Shown: one piece after another, positions 33,642 through 46,009 of the stretch
How the letters are laid out: every line of letters begins with the position of its first letter
Numbering within the stretch: position 1 is the stretch's first letter
Assembly: GCF_032854445.1 (NCBI RefSeq)
Contig: NC_088295.1
Coordinates: 79,204,028-79,268,027 of the forward strand
Source: Liolophura sinensis
Taxonomy: Eukaryota > Mollusca > Polyplacophora > Chitonida > Chitonidae
Direction of reading: 5' to 3'
Length of the DNA stretch: 64,000 nt
The notes under the pieces: generated by a model
What the model saw: the letters and a program-made list of their open reading frames with translations, nothing else
Told to the model about the DNA's origin: nothing
Databases searched by the model: none
Program-made: the position numbers and the translations under genes

Positions 33642-34539
33642 TACTAACTTTGATGCAGATAGAATATCATGGCGCAATGTTGTGCATATAGCGTATTATA
33701 TTGTTGTTTATGGCAAAACTTGAGGACCAATATATCAATATAAAAATATTTACCTGGGATAAACTTCGTGTATGTTAATACAGAAAAAAGTCGTGTATGT
33801 TAATACAGTGGGAGGAATCAAAACAGCTCAAAAGTTAATTCAAGGCATCGCTTATTGTTACATAAAGGTGTCATAGCCAGAACGGGATTTCCCACGCATA
33901 CAAGTGTCCAGAGGGAACTAATGCGAGGTACAGACACACCTACAGATCTTTTGGGGAATGACACGTGAGCTTAATATTGAACATGTGTATCCGACGGGAT
34001 AGCCCAGCTTTTAGCTATTCGTGTCAGGCTTTACCTTGCCTTCGGACCAAGTTATTTTGTTAGATGCAGTCAATCTGTGCAGCTGAGATATTTGTCTTAT
34101 TAACTTGGTGTTCAGACTGTTCCGTGTACATGTAAATTCATTACAGATAGAATAGGATTGCCTCGCGCTCGACGTGTGTACCTCTGGTTACATGTCTAAA
34201 TGACTACCTCTGCCCCGGACAATAATGTGGCATGTACATGTAGAAGTTCTGCGCTGCACGGAGACTAATACTCTTGTCATCTGGCGACTGAGAAAACGCG
34301 GGTATTTTGGGTAAACACACAATTTCAAGCGATTTACTGTGATTACATGTACGTTACTCGTTCTTTGTTTAAGCAGGCGCACTCTGTTTTATACAATAAC
34401 TGTAAGACAGCCATTTGTAAACACAATATTATATAGGGACTTTGCCGTAGAAGAAGCATCCGATTTTAAAAGAAAACCAGAGGCTGTCACTTTTTTATAG
34501 CTTTAGAGTGTTGACCTTACTCTGTTTCCATTAGAACCA

Positions 34540-35870
34540 ACAACCCTGCTGCTCCCGTCTCATGCACCACCGGCTTCATGCCTTTGATCACAATGGCTTC
34601 TGAATGCGATTTGCCTCCAGTACCTCGTGTAATAGCAGGGCTTTGTCTCTTAGAGAGTGGCTTGCTATTGCCCACTCAACATCATCCAACAATTTCCTTT
34701 TCAGTGAGCCTCTTTGCTAAAGTGTCAATATCGTCTCCCACCCTGGGCTTTGGTATTTTGGCATTAAACCCTTACTGTACCATCGACTGGTTACATCAAT
34801 ACAGTTGAAGACTTTAATACCCATTGAAAGGAGACTATCTTAAAAACACACAGCTTGTCGATCAGCGTTATTTGCATAACAGCTTCAACACTGTTTGGAC
34901 AAAGTGTTTCATTGTTATTTTAATATTTTATCTTGAAAAGATTTACCTCTCTAAAAGATACGAATCCAGATTAAGTACTGGGCCCAATTACAAGAGACTG
35001 GAACCTATGGAGCCTCATAACAAACGCAATATATTGAATTAATTCCAGTGAAGCAATAGATCAGAAACGTCTCTGATTTTAGAGGGCACCTCTTTTTGTA
35101 TATACGCAATAAAATCAAATATTCTTACCTGCTTTTGGACCCCACGTAAGCTTCTGGCACATTTGCAACTTGCAAGCTATAAAACTTGCTTTCTGTAAAA
35201 CCTCAAGAGCGAGGACCTTACAAAAAGATCTTTGTCGAGAAGTTAAGCGATGTTCTCTGAAATGACTAGTGTCTTTCATATTATCAGAAGTCTCTATTTC
35301 TACACGGGACACCAGTTATACCTTTTTGTTATTATTATTATTGTTTATGTTTGCCTTCGCGATTAGAACCTGGACAGAATTATATTATCCCCTAATTACT
35401 CAGTGATAAGGGCTGGATAACAGTTTATTACTGTGAACCAGCAGTGGAATAAACTGTTTCGAAATGTTTGTTGCCGCTTTGCCTGGCTTTCTAGCACTGA
35501 GTTACATGGCTAAGTAAACGTATGCCTACAATCCCATATAGCAAAGGTTCATTGTGTACATCACGCTGATCCGGACACCATCGAGAAAATGTGCACCGGC
35601 AGGAGTTACACATCAATCACGCCAGGTGATTAACTACCTGGACAGTTTAATGTAACCACACCACTGTCGACGGACCCATTAAGAGAATTACACCAAACAC
35701 TGATTTACAACCCTTTTTACCATCGCAAATGGCTTGATTCTCCACCAGAATGTCTGTCACCTGTCAACACATTTCCGCGTGGGACGGCTCGTGGCTGTGC
35801 GGTTAAGATGCCTGCATTTTAATTGCATCGGATATTGGTCTTTCAAAATTTCGTAATCCAGTGACAGCTT
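34540..35870 (-). repeat. Partial inverted copy of the 7.4-kb unit (blocks C, B, A reversed)
   Basis: Read on the minus strand, 34780-34540 matches block C (GCAAGCCACTCTC, GTTGTTGGTTCTAATGGAAA). Plus-strand 35540-35680 is block B reversed (CATCACGCTGATCCGGACAC, CATCGAGAAAATGTGCACCG). At 35696-35770 block A is reversed (ACTGATTTACA, TTGATTCTCCACCAGAATGT). A tRNA-like segment at 35785-35850 then mirrors the one at 51970-52025. The order C-B-A is exactly that expected for an inverted unit. Confidence 0.6.
35785..35850 (+). other. tRNA-like segment (SINE head or tRNA relic)
   Basis: GGCTCGTGGCTGTGCGGTTA, AGATGCCTGCATT and ATTGCATCGG resemble the D arm and anticodon region of a leucine- or serine-type tRNA. 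A clear B box is missing, so it is not a working tRNA gene. A counterpart in opposite orientation lies at 51970-52025. Confidence 0.45.
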
Positions 35871-36880
35871 CTTTTTTTCATGCCACTTACTTCCGGCCTA
35901 GCGAAATAATTTTGCTAAGGGCTGATTCAAGAAAATTTTCAAAGTGCATATTGTTTAGATGTGTTGACGGTGTGAACTAAAACAACGATGTAGCCTACTG
36001 TTGTTCTCTGTTTTATGGCTTGAATAAAGATTCTGACACTTAGCGTAGTTTCAAGGGTTATTCTTGTGAAAAATATACAATGAATGTGTGATATGACCTA
36101 TTTCTCTCATTCTGGCTCAGACCAAATAAATAAAAAAATCAGCACCTGTGACGCAGAGATTTTCACGACAGAGATAACCCAGTGTGTAGCCTGGATGGGA
36201 TGTGTTCTCTAAGAGATTTAGTTCATGTTCAGTTTATGGCACTTTTATGGAACCATGTAATCTTGACTTACACATACCATCAACTGCTGCATCATCGAAT
36301 TTTTTGGTCTCACTCAGTTCACTCTAGACTCTAATACTTTTGTCATCAAATTTTGACAGCGTGTCAAGGTGTACTTAACGGGCTAATATCTCTACATAGA
36401 GGGTTTTATCATCTTCTGTATTCTGAATTTATAACACATTGCAGCAAAGAAACTAAACGAGAGCAGTGAGGAATGTGTTGTAAAAGGTTACAGGTAACCG
36501 CTGAAATACGGTCTATTTTCAATTTACCTGATTTAGAGTTTTATTCTGTCTGTGAATGTTTAAATATTAGCAACTTACCGTGAAATATTCTTGAGTAGAA
36601 TATTAATACCTCGTGAAATTAATGTATAGACGTTGACAAAGGTCGCTTATCCTGTAAAAATTTGGCAGCTAAAGTAACACGGAATAACGCACGCTTGGAA
36701 TGCAGGGAGAGGAAGGAGAATAACTGAACACAGTGTGCTAGCTGACAAATGAAGCCGTGTGGTGCCGCTTGACCATTCAGTAAATTGTATTTGATTGAGT
36801 GCACGTATAAGTTGAGTGCACGACACCTTCCCCATCAGAATATCATAAGTAAAAGTTTCACTAACTGTGTCTTTACATGC
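35871..36880. other. No feature recognised
   Basis: AT-rich spacer between the inverted partial unit and the next SINE. No convincing exon or repeat block was found. Confidence 0.5.
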
Positions 36881-37050
36881 TAAGGCCTCCGTGGCACACC
36901 GACGCGGTGGAATGACCCAGGAACCTCTCACTAATGCAGTCACTGTGAGTTCAAGTGCAGCTCATGCTGCTTTTCTTACGTAGGAAGGTCTGTCAGCAGC
37001 CTGCGGTTGTTCGTGGGTTCGTGGGTTTTCCTCCCGCCATAAATTGTCTA
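36881..37050 (+). mobile_element. SINE family A, 3'-truncated and eroded
   Basis: AGGCCTCCGTGGCACACCGA head, ATGACCCAGGAACCTCTCAC, CAGTCACTGTGAGTTCAAGT, GGAAGGTCTGTCAGCAGCCT, TTTTCCTCCCGCCATAAATT. It stops before the usual tail. Confidence 0.85.
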
Positions 37051-37768
37051 TGTTTGTCTGACACGGAGTTCCAAACAACGGTGTCCACGTAAGCTGTTAA
37101 GGAATTTATTTTTTGAAAGACACTGATACCAAGCAAAGCAAAACAGAGGGAATTTGGCAAGAGGCAGGATTTCACCGATTACATGTGTCCATTTGCCAAC
37201 ACTGTCTTTGCTGCCCTGGTTTCACTCTCCATGTTATAGAACTTTTATCTTGTAGAATTTTAATCGAAAGTGCCTAAGACAGGATATAGATTTAGTTGAA
37301 ATGTCACGGTGCGTCATGTAATTCATTTGACACAATAGATGTATAAACTGTGGAGATACTTCCTTTGTTGGACGGTAAGATTCATTCGACAACGAGTCGT
37401 CAGTGCCTGACATTTAAAATGTTGCTGCTTAGAACAAACAAATGTTACATAACACCGCGAAAGACATATATACTTTCTTGGCACACTAGAAAATGTGTTT
37501 AAAATACAATTTTATGTTACAACAAAAGATATTTCCAGCATGCAGATTATTGCGTCCTTATCGCTAGAAGATGACAAGTGCTCGTGAGCAAATTGTGAGA
37601 CTGACATCACTGGATGTCTAGGGAAGTCGGTTTCTGGACGTGCTACAGTGCGACCATAATTCTAGACAAGAATTACGCCATACGCGATTTTAAAAAGCCC
37701 TGAATATCAGCGTTTCATGTTAAGTATTTAGAATGGGTCTGCGGTGAGTGAGGTTAAATTAAGCGATT

Positions 37769-38095
37769 TCAGTACTTAATCGCACGGAGTGTGACGTGAT
37801 GTAGGTTTCTAGCCACTGCAAGTGTGCAATTTCTCGACAGTGACCGGATGAACATGGTGGGCAGGAGGAACCTTGGCACAATTACGTCAGCTCTTGTCTC
37901 ATTATGACGTGGTTCACGGTAATACGCTTTCCACTTTTGCTGACTTAAATTAGCAATTAGTTCTGAAAGCCAGTGAGCCTCAGTGGATATATTTTTTGAG
38001 TTGTGTCTTAAATGCAATCTTTTATTACCACACAGAGCGTCTCTGGCTCGCTTGTTCTTAAGGAGGAAAGGCTCGCAATGATAAAATATCAACAC
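37769..38095 (-). CDS. Hypothetical 108-residue frame over block B, copy I
   Basis: The reading frame contains AHWLSELIANLSQQKWKAYY and REPRHNETRADVIVP. The same block in copy III (minus strand, about 52760-52570) reads AHWPLELIANLYRQRTKAYY and LNETRTAVVIVPKVPLVH before a stop. Copy II has ELIANLYRQRTKAYYHEPR, but the Trp codon in front is TGA. The shared peptide is stronger than I would expect of neutral repeat DNA, though the start of this frame runs into the 64-bp repeat and no splice partners are proven. It could be a terminal exon or its relic. No known family is recognised. Confidence 0.3.
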   Translation of the reverse strand: MLIFYHCEPFLLKNKRARDALCGNKRLHLRHNSKNISTEAHWLSELIANLSQQKWKAYYREPRHNETRADVIVPRFLLPTMFIRSLSRNCTLAVARNLHHVTLRAIKY

Positions 38096-38350
38096 ACAGA
38101 GCGTCTCTGGCTTGCTTCTTCTTGAGGAGGAAAGGCTCGCAATGATAAAATATCAACACACAGAGCGTCTCTGGCTTGCTTCTTCTTGAGGAGGAAAGGC
38201 TCGCAATGATAAAATATCAACACACAGAGCGTCTCTGGCTTGCTTCTTCTTGAGGAGGAAAGGCTCGCAATGATAAAATATCAACACACAGAGCGTCTCT
38301 GGCTTGCTTCTTCTTGAGGGGGAAAGGCTCGCAATGATAAAATATCAACA
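38030..38350. repeat. 64-bp tandem repeat, five units
   Basis: Units start at 38030, 38094, 38158, 38222 and 38286, each beginning ACACAGAGCGTCTCTGGCTT or a one- to two-base variant and ending AATGATAAAATATCAAC. Units 2 to 5 are nearly identical, so the expansion is recent. Copies II and III have at most a single related segment (GCGTCTGG at 52768). Confidence 0.95.
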
Positions 38351-38643
38351 CAACAAAGCAAACCTTTCTTTCTACAATGACGTTGTTATGGTAATAAAGC
38401 TGATTAATAATGGCTGTGTTATGTTTGACAACAGTCTCGTTGCAATGAATATTGGAGTGCTTGTGTTTAAATTACCATAGATGTTTGTTTTCAATATAAC
38501 TAAACCTATACGGCAAGTGATTATACTCATTGTAACTAAATATGGTCGATAAAAAAGGTCATTTATTTGGCTCAGATGACTAACCCGCTGGCTCGCTGCG
38601 AATATCAGGCCGTTCACCAATGAGGTGGCGCTTTCTAATCCCG

Positions 38644-38838
38644 AGCCCGTATTTATAAAGCAACTTGAGTCATAAATGCAAGTTCTAATAAAGCCAAACT
38701 CAGAGCAGGAAGAAACTCAAATTGTGGTTCGTACCTTGGTCTGCAGTAAAGTATCAGCCTACAAGTGCAAAGCAGTTTAACTGTAGCTGTATTTGAATTT
38801 CTGACTTAAGTCTTAAGATGTTTGGTAAATACAGGCCC
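38644..38838. mobile_element. MITE with terminal inverted repeats
   Basis: Left end AGCCCGTATTTATAAAGCAA, then CTTGAGTC. The right end read in reverse is GGGCCTGTATTTACCAAACA, then TCTTAAGACTTAAGTC. It is about 195 bases long with no coding content. Confidence 0.7.
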
Positions 38839-39894
38839 AATTCTCGCTGTTTTGGCTGCGGCATTATGTCAAGAAGTTTGTCAGGTAGCAGGCGAAGGTC
38901 GGTTTTTTACTTTTGTGTCCCCCCCACCCCGACCCCACCTCCTCCATATACGTAATCGCCGTCATATACGTGGAAGTTTCTGGAGCATGACCTTAAACAC
39001 TAACCAGTGAATCGAGACAAATGATCGCGTTATTGCCGCCGACAGCACCGTTGCCATCAGATCGATCGACCTGATGGTGTAGGATTGGGGAACGTACGGT
39101 TGAAGATTCTAATGGAAAAAGATTGAGTCCAAAAAATCATGAAATATCATGAAATATATCCACCTCCACGGCTATATCACCCTCTGTTTCTCTTTTTGAC
39201 TGCTTTTTAATAGCCTTCTAATAACAATATGCTTTACAAAAAGGTCCAAAGATCTTCCAAAAATCGCGGGATGCCTTTTTTCGAGGGCTAGCTATCGTGT
39301 AGTGTAGAAATGCATGTAGTCTGTCGTCTTAACTATTTCAGGCTCTTGCTTGCCAATTTAAGGAGCAGTGTCCCCTTCATATCCTCATTGTCTATCCTCC
39401 TGACTTCCACTTGAATCACGTGATCGTCATGGGTAGAAGAAGACGTGTTAGACATGTAATTAGAGTTAGAGACGTGTCAAGCGCTCTCTTGTTCCGTTGT
39501 CTTAAGACGTTGCAATAATCATTTCTAGCCATGTTTGGTGTTAAATTATCCTCCTTCATATATCAGCTTTGCAAGCATGTGTAATTCCATGCCATATTAG
39601 CTGTCAAAAGTTCACACAGTTACCGACCCGATTGTAGTAAGTAAGAATAACAGTCTAGACACTTATATTTCCACCTGTAATACAGTTAACCGCGTAATAC
39701 ATTGTGCGCTAAGGGAAGAATCAACGAAGACAGGTCCTTGGCTTGTATCCAGAGTATGCTCACGCCATATCTATATGTAAGACCTTCATTTTAGAAAAGA
39801 ATATTTTCATTTATGTATTTGACACATAATATTCCACTTACATGCATGTATAAGGCCACGTTCGACTTGATGAGAGGACTAAGTAATCGCCGTC

Positions 39895-40060
39895 GAGTAA
39901 TCAGCATGCTACCGCAGGACAATGACACAGGCGCCTCTAGCCAATGAGTTCAAACCCAGGTCATGGGTTTTCCAGTAATCTGCGGATGGTCGTGGGTTAC
40001 TCAATCAAAAATGCTGGTCGCAGTATTAAAAGCAAGAAAGATATAAATAAATAAATAATT
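39895..40060 (+). mobile_element. SINE family A, very eroded
   Basis: Order preserved but degraded: ATGACACAGGCGCCTCTAGC, CAATGAGTTCAAACCCAGGT, CTGCGGATGGTCGTGGGTTA, AAAATGCTGGTCGCAGTATT, ATAAATAAATAAAT. Confidence 0.65.
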
Positions 40061-40454
40061 AAATTGATGGGTGTATGGATAACAGATTCTGAAAAGATCA
40101 TATGCACTGAGCTATATTTGAAGGTTACGTTCTACAAATGTACAACATTCCACTCAAGTTGGGTTTGGAGATCTACAAGCAGGTGCTTTAACGTCGAGTA
40201 TTTAGTGCTCCCTGCGATGTCAGTCATGACGTCCAGCCTAGGAATACATTTACTATATCAAATAAATTACTTGATTCCAGATGAAATTTCAATAATATAT
40301 ATTACGGAACCAACCTCAGTCACTATCGCCTAAGACCATCCAAGGACTTGCTAAGCTAGATATTGCCCGGCATTACTTGAAAAGCTCTTACAAGAATTCA
40401 CCCATTATAAGTTTTAATGGATTTTCAGCCTAAAATTTCCGAGAGTGGAGGTGT

Positions 40455-41627
40455 ATTCATTACATGCAGAGGAATAAGGGCCCGGTTGGGTTAAGTTCAT
40501 TATCCGCAGAGGAATAAGGGCCCGGTTGGGTTACATTCATTATGTGCACAGTAATAAGGGCGACTGGGTTACATTCATAATGTGCACAGTAATAAGGGCG
40601 ACTGGGTTACATTCATTATGTGCACAGTAATAAGGGCGACTGGGTTACATTCATCATGTGCACAGTAATAAGGGCGATTGGGTTACATTCATTATGTGCA
40701 CAGTAATAAGGGCGACTGGGTTACATTCATAATGTACAGAGGATTGTATTTATTTATTCATTTATTTTGATTGATGTTTTATCCCGTACTCAAGAATATT
40801 TCACTTTACGATGCGGCCAGTATTATGGTGGGAGGAAACCGGGCAATGCCAGGGGGAGACCCACGACCATCCGCAGGCTGATGGTAGACCGTTCCATGTA
40901 CGGCCGGAGAGGAAGCCAGCTTGAGCTGGACTTGAACTCACAGCGACCACACTGGTGAGAGGCTCCTGGGTCAATGCGACACGCTGGCGTGCTAACCACT
41001 TCGGTCACGGAGGCCCCATGTACAGAGAAATATCGGCTCGATTGAGGACGTTCATTATGTGCAGAGGAATAAGGGCCCGATTGGGTACGTTCATTGTGTG
41101 CAGAGGAATAACGGTCCGATTGGGTACGTTCATTATGTACATAGGAATAAGGGCCCGATTGGGCTATATTCATTATGTGTCCCGGTTGGGCCCTGGTTCC
41201 TCTGCATTCATTTTCCTCTGTGAGTATCATATGTAGAAGAATAACAGCCCGATTGGGTACGTTCATTATGTGCAGAGGAATAAGGGCCCGATTGGGTAAG
41301 TTCATTATGTGCCCCGGGCTGGGCCTTTGTTCCTCTGCATTCATTTTCCTCTGCGAGTATTATGTGCGGAGGAATAAGGGTTCAATTGTGGACGTTCATT
41401 ATGTGCAGGGGAATAAGGGCCTGATTGGGTTACTTTCATTATGTGGAGAGGAATAAGGGTCTGGTTCCGCTACGTTCAATATGTGCAGAGGAATAGGGGC
41501 CCGATTGGGTTACTTTCATTATGTGCAGAGGGATAAGGGCTCGAGTGGGTTACGTTCATTATGTGCAGAGGAATAAGGGCCCGGTTAGGCTATGTTCATT
41601 ATGTGCAGAGGAATAAGGCCGTATTGG
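40455..41627. repeat. 38-40-bp minisatellite interrupted by a SINE
   Basis: Units resemble GTGCAGAGGAATAAGGGCCC + GATTGGGTTACGTTCATTAT, with a 38-base variant carrying CAGTAATAAGGGCGACTGGG clustered at 40545-40730. The SINE at 40742-41017 splits the array. Overlapping open frames on both strands here are by-products. Confidence 0.93.
40742..41017 (-). mobile_element. SINE family A, full length, with 10-bp target-site duplication
   Basis: The minus strand runs from GGGCCTCCGTGACCGAAGTG through CGGCCGTACATGGAACGGTC to the AT-rich tail. ATGTACAGAG is present just before (40732-40741) and just after (41018-41027) it. The duplicated bases are part of a minisatellite unit, so it inserted after the array existed. 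Confidence 0.94.
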
Positions 41628-43482
41628 ACACATGTAAGTGTTGTTAGGCGTTTAATATTTGAATTTTTTAAAACTCCCCATAATTTATTAATATTCTAAA
41701 CTTTATAGTGTAAATTTATTCAGAGTTTTTATATCCTCACCTTACCAAATCCCTGTATAAGGTTTCCTCAGGTGCACGCCTTTCCATTCCAGATAAATTT
41801 AGAAATCAACACTAAAAGCACCTGAATGTCGAGTTCATAGGACTCGTGCCAATGTATCAGGCGTTACGGTCAATAATTCCTTACCTCAAATGAATTACTT
41901 GACTCAAGGTGACAGTTCAATTATTTCTATCACGACACCAGCCTGCGGACATTCGTTCTAGATTATGCAAGGGCTTATTGAGCTCTTTATAGGTTGCCTT
42001 GTGTCCCCTGTAATCTGGACTTCCGGTAAACTGTGGTGCATATCATATGACATGTAGATACGTCAGTCATGCTTGTAGCACAGCATAACCTGTTTCTAGT
42101 CCGACACAACTTCGCACTGTCCACTGGACAGTTCTGTGAGTGAGCACGCGTAACGTTCAGTATATGTCAAGGTACAGATTCCCCGGCTCGATTCTAATTG
42201 TTTCTCCGCAACTTAAATTGCATTGAGAACTAGTTTTTGTGAGTAACAAGGCCAAAGTTATTGGATACCCGCTACCAGGGCGAACGGAAATTTCTATTTT
42301 CCCTATAGTCATCCCAGAAGTTCATTGGTTTTAACCTCAACAGGATGGTTCTGTTATGTATGTAATCATATGGGAAGTAAATTGGCATTGTCAGCAGGAC
42401 ACTGCCCAACCTTTAGAAATGTGCATAAAGGCATGTAATTCCAGCACTTCATCCGATTTTATACCTTAGGTCATCTGGTAAAGGTATCGTGCTTGAAGTC
42501 ATTCCTTCGAAAAGAGCCCATCAACTACGTGTACAAGAGAATACATGTAACTCCAAAGTCCTTCCGTACAACTAGGAGTCACCATACATTCATGTAACAT
42601 ACTCCTGTTGTATAAAAGAGCTCAAACCTGGTCAAATAATGTGCATTTCTGTCTAGATGAATCTGGTAACAGTACCCTCGTTACCATGTCATTAATTGGA
42701 CTAGAAACACTATTTGACCCTAGATACTGCTGAGGAAGGAAAGTCAATCTTTGCATTTGTGTAAGCAAATGGCCTTTCCTCCAAAAACAGAAGCGTGTTC
42801 AGCCAACACGCTTGAGATAACATCACTATGTAGGCATGTACAGGTCGATAAAGTGAATTAGACCGTAGAAGCAATTAGCTGTGATATTTATGAATATAAT
42901 CTTTTGAAATTAGCAGTTTGAAACCATGCGGAATTATTGCTGCAGCTGTCATATGTCACGACACAAATGCTTGTTATGCTATCCATATTCATTACTTTTT
43001 CATCAAAACTTAACGGGAGGTTTGATGTGTCAACTTCTAATACTCAACCCCATACGTAACTCACACAGCCTCATTATATTCAGATTTATCAATGCATCGT
43101 AATTAGGTTATTATCATAGAGATCTGAGCAATGTGCACCATTTGATAGTGTGACGTTTGATGCTGACATCGCCTTTTTGAACTTCAGCCAATATATTGAT
43201 GGTTTCAGAGAGTGTACAAGGCATGGTCAAATGCAAAAACAACGTATACGTCAGAAAAAAGTCTTTAGTAATTTCCTTGTCCTTTTATTTCTTCTGATGA
43301 TGGCAAAATAAAGGGCAGAAATATTGAATCAAAATGAGGCTTTTGATTTTACACTACTCGTGTATTGCGTTAAGCTAAGTAATGCACCACTAACGTTTGT
43401 GCCTGAGTGGATTACGTTCTCAAGCCTTGCGCAGACAAACACATGGGAAGGTATTGCTTGTGTATCTATGTTAACGTGTAAG

Positions 43483-43577
43483 CGGTTTATTTAATTGTCT
43501 GACTGGTGCTTGACATAGTTTTGAGAACATTTTACATCTGCTTTTTGGCACTGACGGTAATGGTTGGTGAAAACCCC
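43483..43577 (-). mobile_element. SINE family A tail, eroded
   Basis: TTTATTTAATTGTCTGACTG, GTTTTGAGAACATTTTACAT, then GGTAATGGTTGGTGAAAACC, the reversed tail and core. Confidence 0.55.
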
Positions 43578-43812
43578 AAAAACAGTTATGCAATGCCAGT
43601 GCTATTTTGTAACTGTCTTCGTTTACACTGTTGATATGTGTTCAAACGCAACGAAAACACCAGCGGACCAGGTATAGCTCTGTTTCAAAGGCCTCAAAAC
43701 AAATGTGTTTCAAAGACATACTTTTCAGTCATCGGATTAATCTGACAGAGCACGTGTAAATAAAGTTTGGATTATAGGTGATGTTAACTGAAGTTCTTTG
43801 GAGAATACTTAC

Positions 43813-43972
43813 CTTCCAACTGTATGACATGCGCACTGGCCTCGTTTTGTGGTGGATCACATAAGATATATCTATGCGTCAAAACAGACATTCGTTTACT
43901 AGCCCTTATCCAAGATGGACGTTCCAGGTAAATAATCGCAAGGCCAATTAACAAAATGACGTGTAACACAAA
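43813..43972 (-). CDS. Candidate exon with hydrophobic N-terminal stretch
   Basis: A minus-strand frame lies between an acceptor TTAGTTCTTTGGTAG and the near-perfect donor GGAAG|GTAAGTAT. It starts FVLHVILLIGLAIIYL, a possible signal anchor, followed by polar sequence with YILCDPPQNEASAHVIQLEG. It runs phase 0 to phase 1 over 160 bases. It lies just right of tandem unit I. Another minus-strand frame with a hydrophobic start, also ending in phase 1, lies about two unit lengths away at 58121-58334. I recognise no family, and no downstream exon is proven. Confidence 0.33.
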
Positions 43973-44660
43973 CTACCAAAGAACTAAGAAATTATATAGA
44001 GTGCTAAATTAAGACGGAATCATGCAAAGAGAAGCAGTTTGCAATGATGTTAGAAAAGTGCAAGGGTACTCGAGTACCCTGCTAGTATACAAGCTGTAGA
44101 TAATAACATATGTATCTAAGTTGCACTTTGATGGCAACTGTCCATGTGTAGCTATCTAATTAAACACGATGAATACACCTCCCCTAGTCCCCGGGTTAAG
44201 CGGAATTAGATGCAATCATTAAACAGGGTGTCAGAAATTCTGGACGACCTGTCCATATTTACTTACAAGAGAATTATATTCATTGTAAAACTTTAGCAAC
44301 TTGAAGTTAAAGCGTTTGATGGAACAACCTTGATGCGCTAGTTTTGGAAATAAATAATTTTGACGTTGATTGAAATCGTTTATTACTTATTCCAATCGCA
44401 TAACTGACATGCGAAATTTGGCTGTCCAATATTCGGTATCCCCTATAGATGCTGCCTGGGTGTATATTTACAAGCCTTGTGTTAGTTCGACTATACATGT
44501 ATTTCCAAGCTAACAACAGCCCGTTCTCAACCCGACCGTCTTGACACCTGGTGGGAGCTTTTATTTCCAGGTAACTGATGATTTGTTCATAAACACGTTT
44601 GTAAACAGAACAGTAGACATTGCTTTGACCGAATGACAGCGAATACTATAATCCCAGCTC

Positions 44661-44795
44661 TTACGTGGGAAGGACTTGCAGCAACCGACGGATGCAGTGG
44701 ATTTCTCCGCGGCTCTGTCCGGCTTTCTCCCACTGTAATGGTGGCCGCCATTTTATAAGTAAAATATATTCTTGAATACAGCATAAAACTGGAAT
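44661..44795 (+). mobile_element. SINE family A, 5'-truncated
   Basis: CTTACGTGGGAAGGACTTGC, TCTCCCACTGTAATGGTGGC, CGCCATTTTATAAGTAAAAT, TATTCTTGAATACAGCATAA. It sits inside block A of copy II. Confidence 0.88.
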
Positions 44796-46009
44796 AAAAT
44801 GGTGTGCTTCACGCAGCATAAATATTGCTGCTAGTCTCTCGTGAAACGAAGGGTAACCGGCGTGTGTAACTTGTGGAAAACAGCACACACAGTCAGCGTC
44901 GCAGGTGATAACCCCTGCTCATTAGGAAACTGTCCGACTGCCACCTTCATAAGACTTGGCTCGTGTCAGGTTCTGAACGGAACTATGGATGAAAAACACG
45001 CCCTGCATAAAAGCCCTGTATATCACTGTTTGGTCTTAATTATTCGCTGTGGGCCCGTGGTGAGTAAGGTTACATTAAACTGTTCGAGTACTTAATTGAG
45101 CAGAGCGTGAAGTGATTGATCTGTCTAACTCCTGTCGGGGCACAATCTCTCGATGGTGCCCGGATGAGCATGATGTACACAACGAACCTCATTAAGACGT
45201 GGTTCATGGTAATAGGCTTTCGTCCTTTGCCGATATAAATTAGCGATTAGTTCCTGCTGTCAATGAGGGTAGAATATAATTCCGACAGGAGGTATATGGA
45301 GAGCTTGTTTCTTGTTGTGGTTGTTGCCCCTTGCTAGTCTCTTAGCCTATGAAATATTAGCACAACAGTCCAAAATATTCCTACATAGTGTTGACGTTGT
45401 TATGGTGTCTTCACACTGGACATTAAAGTCTCCCTTCATGGGGATGTAAGCAGTCGAACATTGCAAAGGGGCTTGAAAACGCAGCAATTGTGTGAGGATG
45501 TAGACTGGCAAAAAGCAAGCCACTCTCAAAGACAGACAATTCGGTAATTTTATGTGTTCGAAATATACAAGTTTTTAAAGCGAGACCCCATTCAGCATTC
45601 ATTACCATAAAAAGACTGATTTAGTGGTGTTGGGCACAGGAACAGCACGAATGTAACCACTATAAAAAGTGTAATCCCCAGGATTTTTTTATGTTGAAAA
45701 GCTCTTCCGAAGCCAGGTTATTTTCACTGTCGTGTCTACAAATGGATGCATCACAATTACAACAGAAAATAGAATACGCCTCTTGAAACTTCTGGTGGGG
45801 ATCTTCACACAAAACTACAGCAAATCGATTGATTTTCGTCTGTTTACGTAGGCTAAAAACATGAGCAAAAGCTATACTGCATAAGAAAATGAGTAAAAAG
45901 TAGACTTTTGTAAAGTTCGAATGTCTTTCCCGACGCCTTTTTATCCGGATGGGCAGATGGCGTTAGAGGGCCAGCCTATCTTCATTGTTGGACCACTATT
46001 TACTTCGTG

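Larger units (their letters stand above)
37560..43200 (+). repeat. 7.4-kb tandem unit, copy I
   Basis: Blocks A (about 37600-37710), B (37740-37995), D (39490-39830), E (40150-40350 and again 41800-41970) and F (42880-43200) follow in the same order as in copies II and III. Examples are TTAGCAATTAGTTCTGAAAG in B, AGTCTAGACACTTATATTTC in D and GATGCTGACATCGCC in F. Within it lie a 64-bp tandem repeat, a MITE and a minisatellite that holds a SINE. Divergence between copies is substantial, with many indels. Confidence 0.65.

Noticed and set aside
35129-35312. Minus-strand frame ending at a GTAAGA donor
   Set aside because: No recognisable protein content and no matching exon; one donor-like site is not enough.
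36993-37175. Minus-strand frame with a signal-peptide-like start (KSCLLPNSLCFALLG)
   Set aside because: It has no ATG, and its second half is SINE family A, so it is probably chance.
40823-41456. 173-codon minus frame and two 93-codon plus frames
   Set aside because: They consist of a SINE plus minisatellite units.
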